The notes below the pieces were generated by a model. That model was not told the origin of the DNA and searched no databases. It was given only the letters and a program-made list of their open reading frames with translations. DNA of 5,721 nt from Bacteroidota bacterium (GTDB taxonomy: Bacteria; Bacteroidota; Bacteroidia; NS11-12g; UBA9320). The DNA is taken from contig JAHEKB010000133.1 of assembly GCA_024638525.1 (NCBI GenBank), forward strand, positions 1 through 5,721, read 5' to 3'. Below are positions 5,215 to 5,721 of the stretch, one piece after another (within the stretch, counting starts at the first letter, position 1; every line of letters starts with the position of its first letter). Made by a program: the position numbers and the translations under genes.

Positions 5215-5721
5215 TCTCGTATCTGTACCATTGAAACTTGCGTCCCTTGCGGGCTGCAGCCATAATCACATGATCATTCAAGGTCTTGCGGTAAAAGAAC
5301 ACATTCCTTCTTGAACTTCTTCCCCCTTCAGATTCTATGGATTCAAAATCATAGGCCCTTACTTTACTTAAGTCTGAGTTGACTTTTAAAATATTTTCTT
5401 GTGAAATGATGGTGATCTCTCCATTGTTCAGAGAGGCTTCTAGACTTCTTGTCAAGGGTAAATTAGCAATGACGTAGTACTTATTGTAATAGTTCTGAAC
5501 TATAGTGTCAGCTAGCACCTTGGCCATTATTAGGTCTTCGTAATGATAGTAATATGTCCGCGTGGTAGTCGTGGTACCATTTGCATTGCGTGTTGTGGTC
5601 TCCACTACCCGGACATACTGTTCTTCCAATATGATTACGGGATCTCCATTTTCATCAATTTTGGCGAATTCAATAGTATTGATGTTCAAAGCCGCACTTT
5701 TAGCTATCCTGAGTTCTTCTT
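5204..5721 (-). CDS. Partial uncharacterised protein (C-terminal 171 residues)
   Basis: The frame read leftwards is open from the right window edge to TAG at 5206-5204. Its true start lies outside the window: ten further in-frame codons (EELRIAKSAA) precede the TTG at 5689, which is therefore not a credible start. The visible part has no membrane segment. It contains a Thr-rich then Tyr-rich stretch (TTTRNANGTTTTTRTYYYHY, about 5540-5599), then an alternating hydrophobic pattern (KYYVIANLPLTRSL, GEITIISQENIL) suggesting beta strands. A basic C-terminal region follows (SSRRNVFFYRKTL, AARKGRKFQWYRYEI). I do not recognise the family and assign no function; location is unknown because the N-terminus is missing. 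The coding sequence looks intact, with no frameshift or internal stop. It converges on sua5 with an 11-bp tail-to-tail overlap and so belongs to a different transcription unit. Confidence 0.8.
   Translation of the reverse strand, partial: EELRIAKSAALNINTIEFAKIDENGDPVIILEEQYVRVVETTTRNANGTTTTTRTYYYHYEDLIMAKVLADTIVQNYYNKYYVIANLPLTRSLEASLNNGEITIISQENILKVNSDLSKVRAYDFESIESEGGRSSRRNVFFYRKTLNDHVIMAAARKGRKFQWYRYEISD

Noticed and set aside
5252..5261. Perfect palindrome GGCTGCAGCC
   Set aside because: It is a 10-bp palindrome inside coding sequence with no partner or promoter context, so chance is sufficient.
5204..5689. A complete 161-residue gene starting at TTG 5689
   Set aside because: The frame continues without a stop to the window edge, so the TTG is most likely internal and the gene is 5'-truncated by the window.

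Overview
The window most likely comes from a Bacteroidota genome, probably Flavobacteriales-like. Four things point there: Bacteroidota-type promoter elements (TAnnTTTG), start codons with weak or absent Shine-Dalgarno sequences, a signal peptide with an Ala|Gln cleavage site, and protein variants I associate with this phylum (a GlmM starting TLIKSISGIRG, a sigma-54 activator with GSFTSA, a short Sua5). All gene calls rest on motifs read by eye; no database was searched.

Layout. The left half is read leftwards. glmM (phosphoglucosamine mutase, peptidoglycan and LPS precursor synthesis) is followed after 29 bp by a membrane-anchored TlpA-type thioredoxin-like protein. After a 158-bp gap comes the N-terminal part of an unrecognised secreted protein that runs off the left edge. 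A 186-bp divergent intergenic region separates glmM from the rightward unit and carries a good match to a Bacteroidota promoter plus a 10-bp tandem repeat.

The rightward unit starts with rnpB, the catalytic RNA of RNase P. It is identified by its conserved core, P1, P2 and P4 pairings and the GGU motif that contacts tRNA CCA ends. Only 17 nt after the P1 helix closes, an NtrC/NtrX-type sigma-54-dependent response regulator begins. The regulator overlaps by ATGA the gene for a Sua5/TsaC-type threonylcarbamoyl-AMP synthase (t6A37 tRNA modification). A tRNA 5'-processing RNA and a tRNA modification enzyme therefore flank a stress- or nutrient-type regulator in what looks like one transcription unit. 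At the right edge, an unrecognised gene on the opposite strand converges on sua5 with an 11-bp tail-to-tail overlap and is cut off by the window boundary.

I see no mobile element, CRISPR array, tRNA gene or clear intrinsic terminator. The content is mainly conserved housekeeping genes. The most interesting points are the rnpB-regulator-sua5 arrangement, the GAFTGA variant, a possible promoter buried in the 3' end of rnpB, and the two uncharacterised edge genes.
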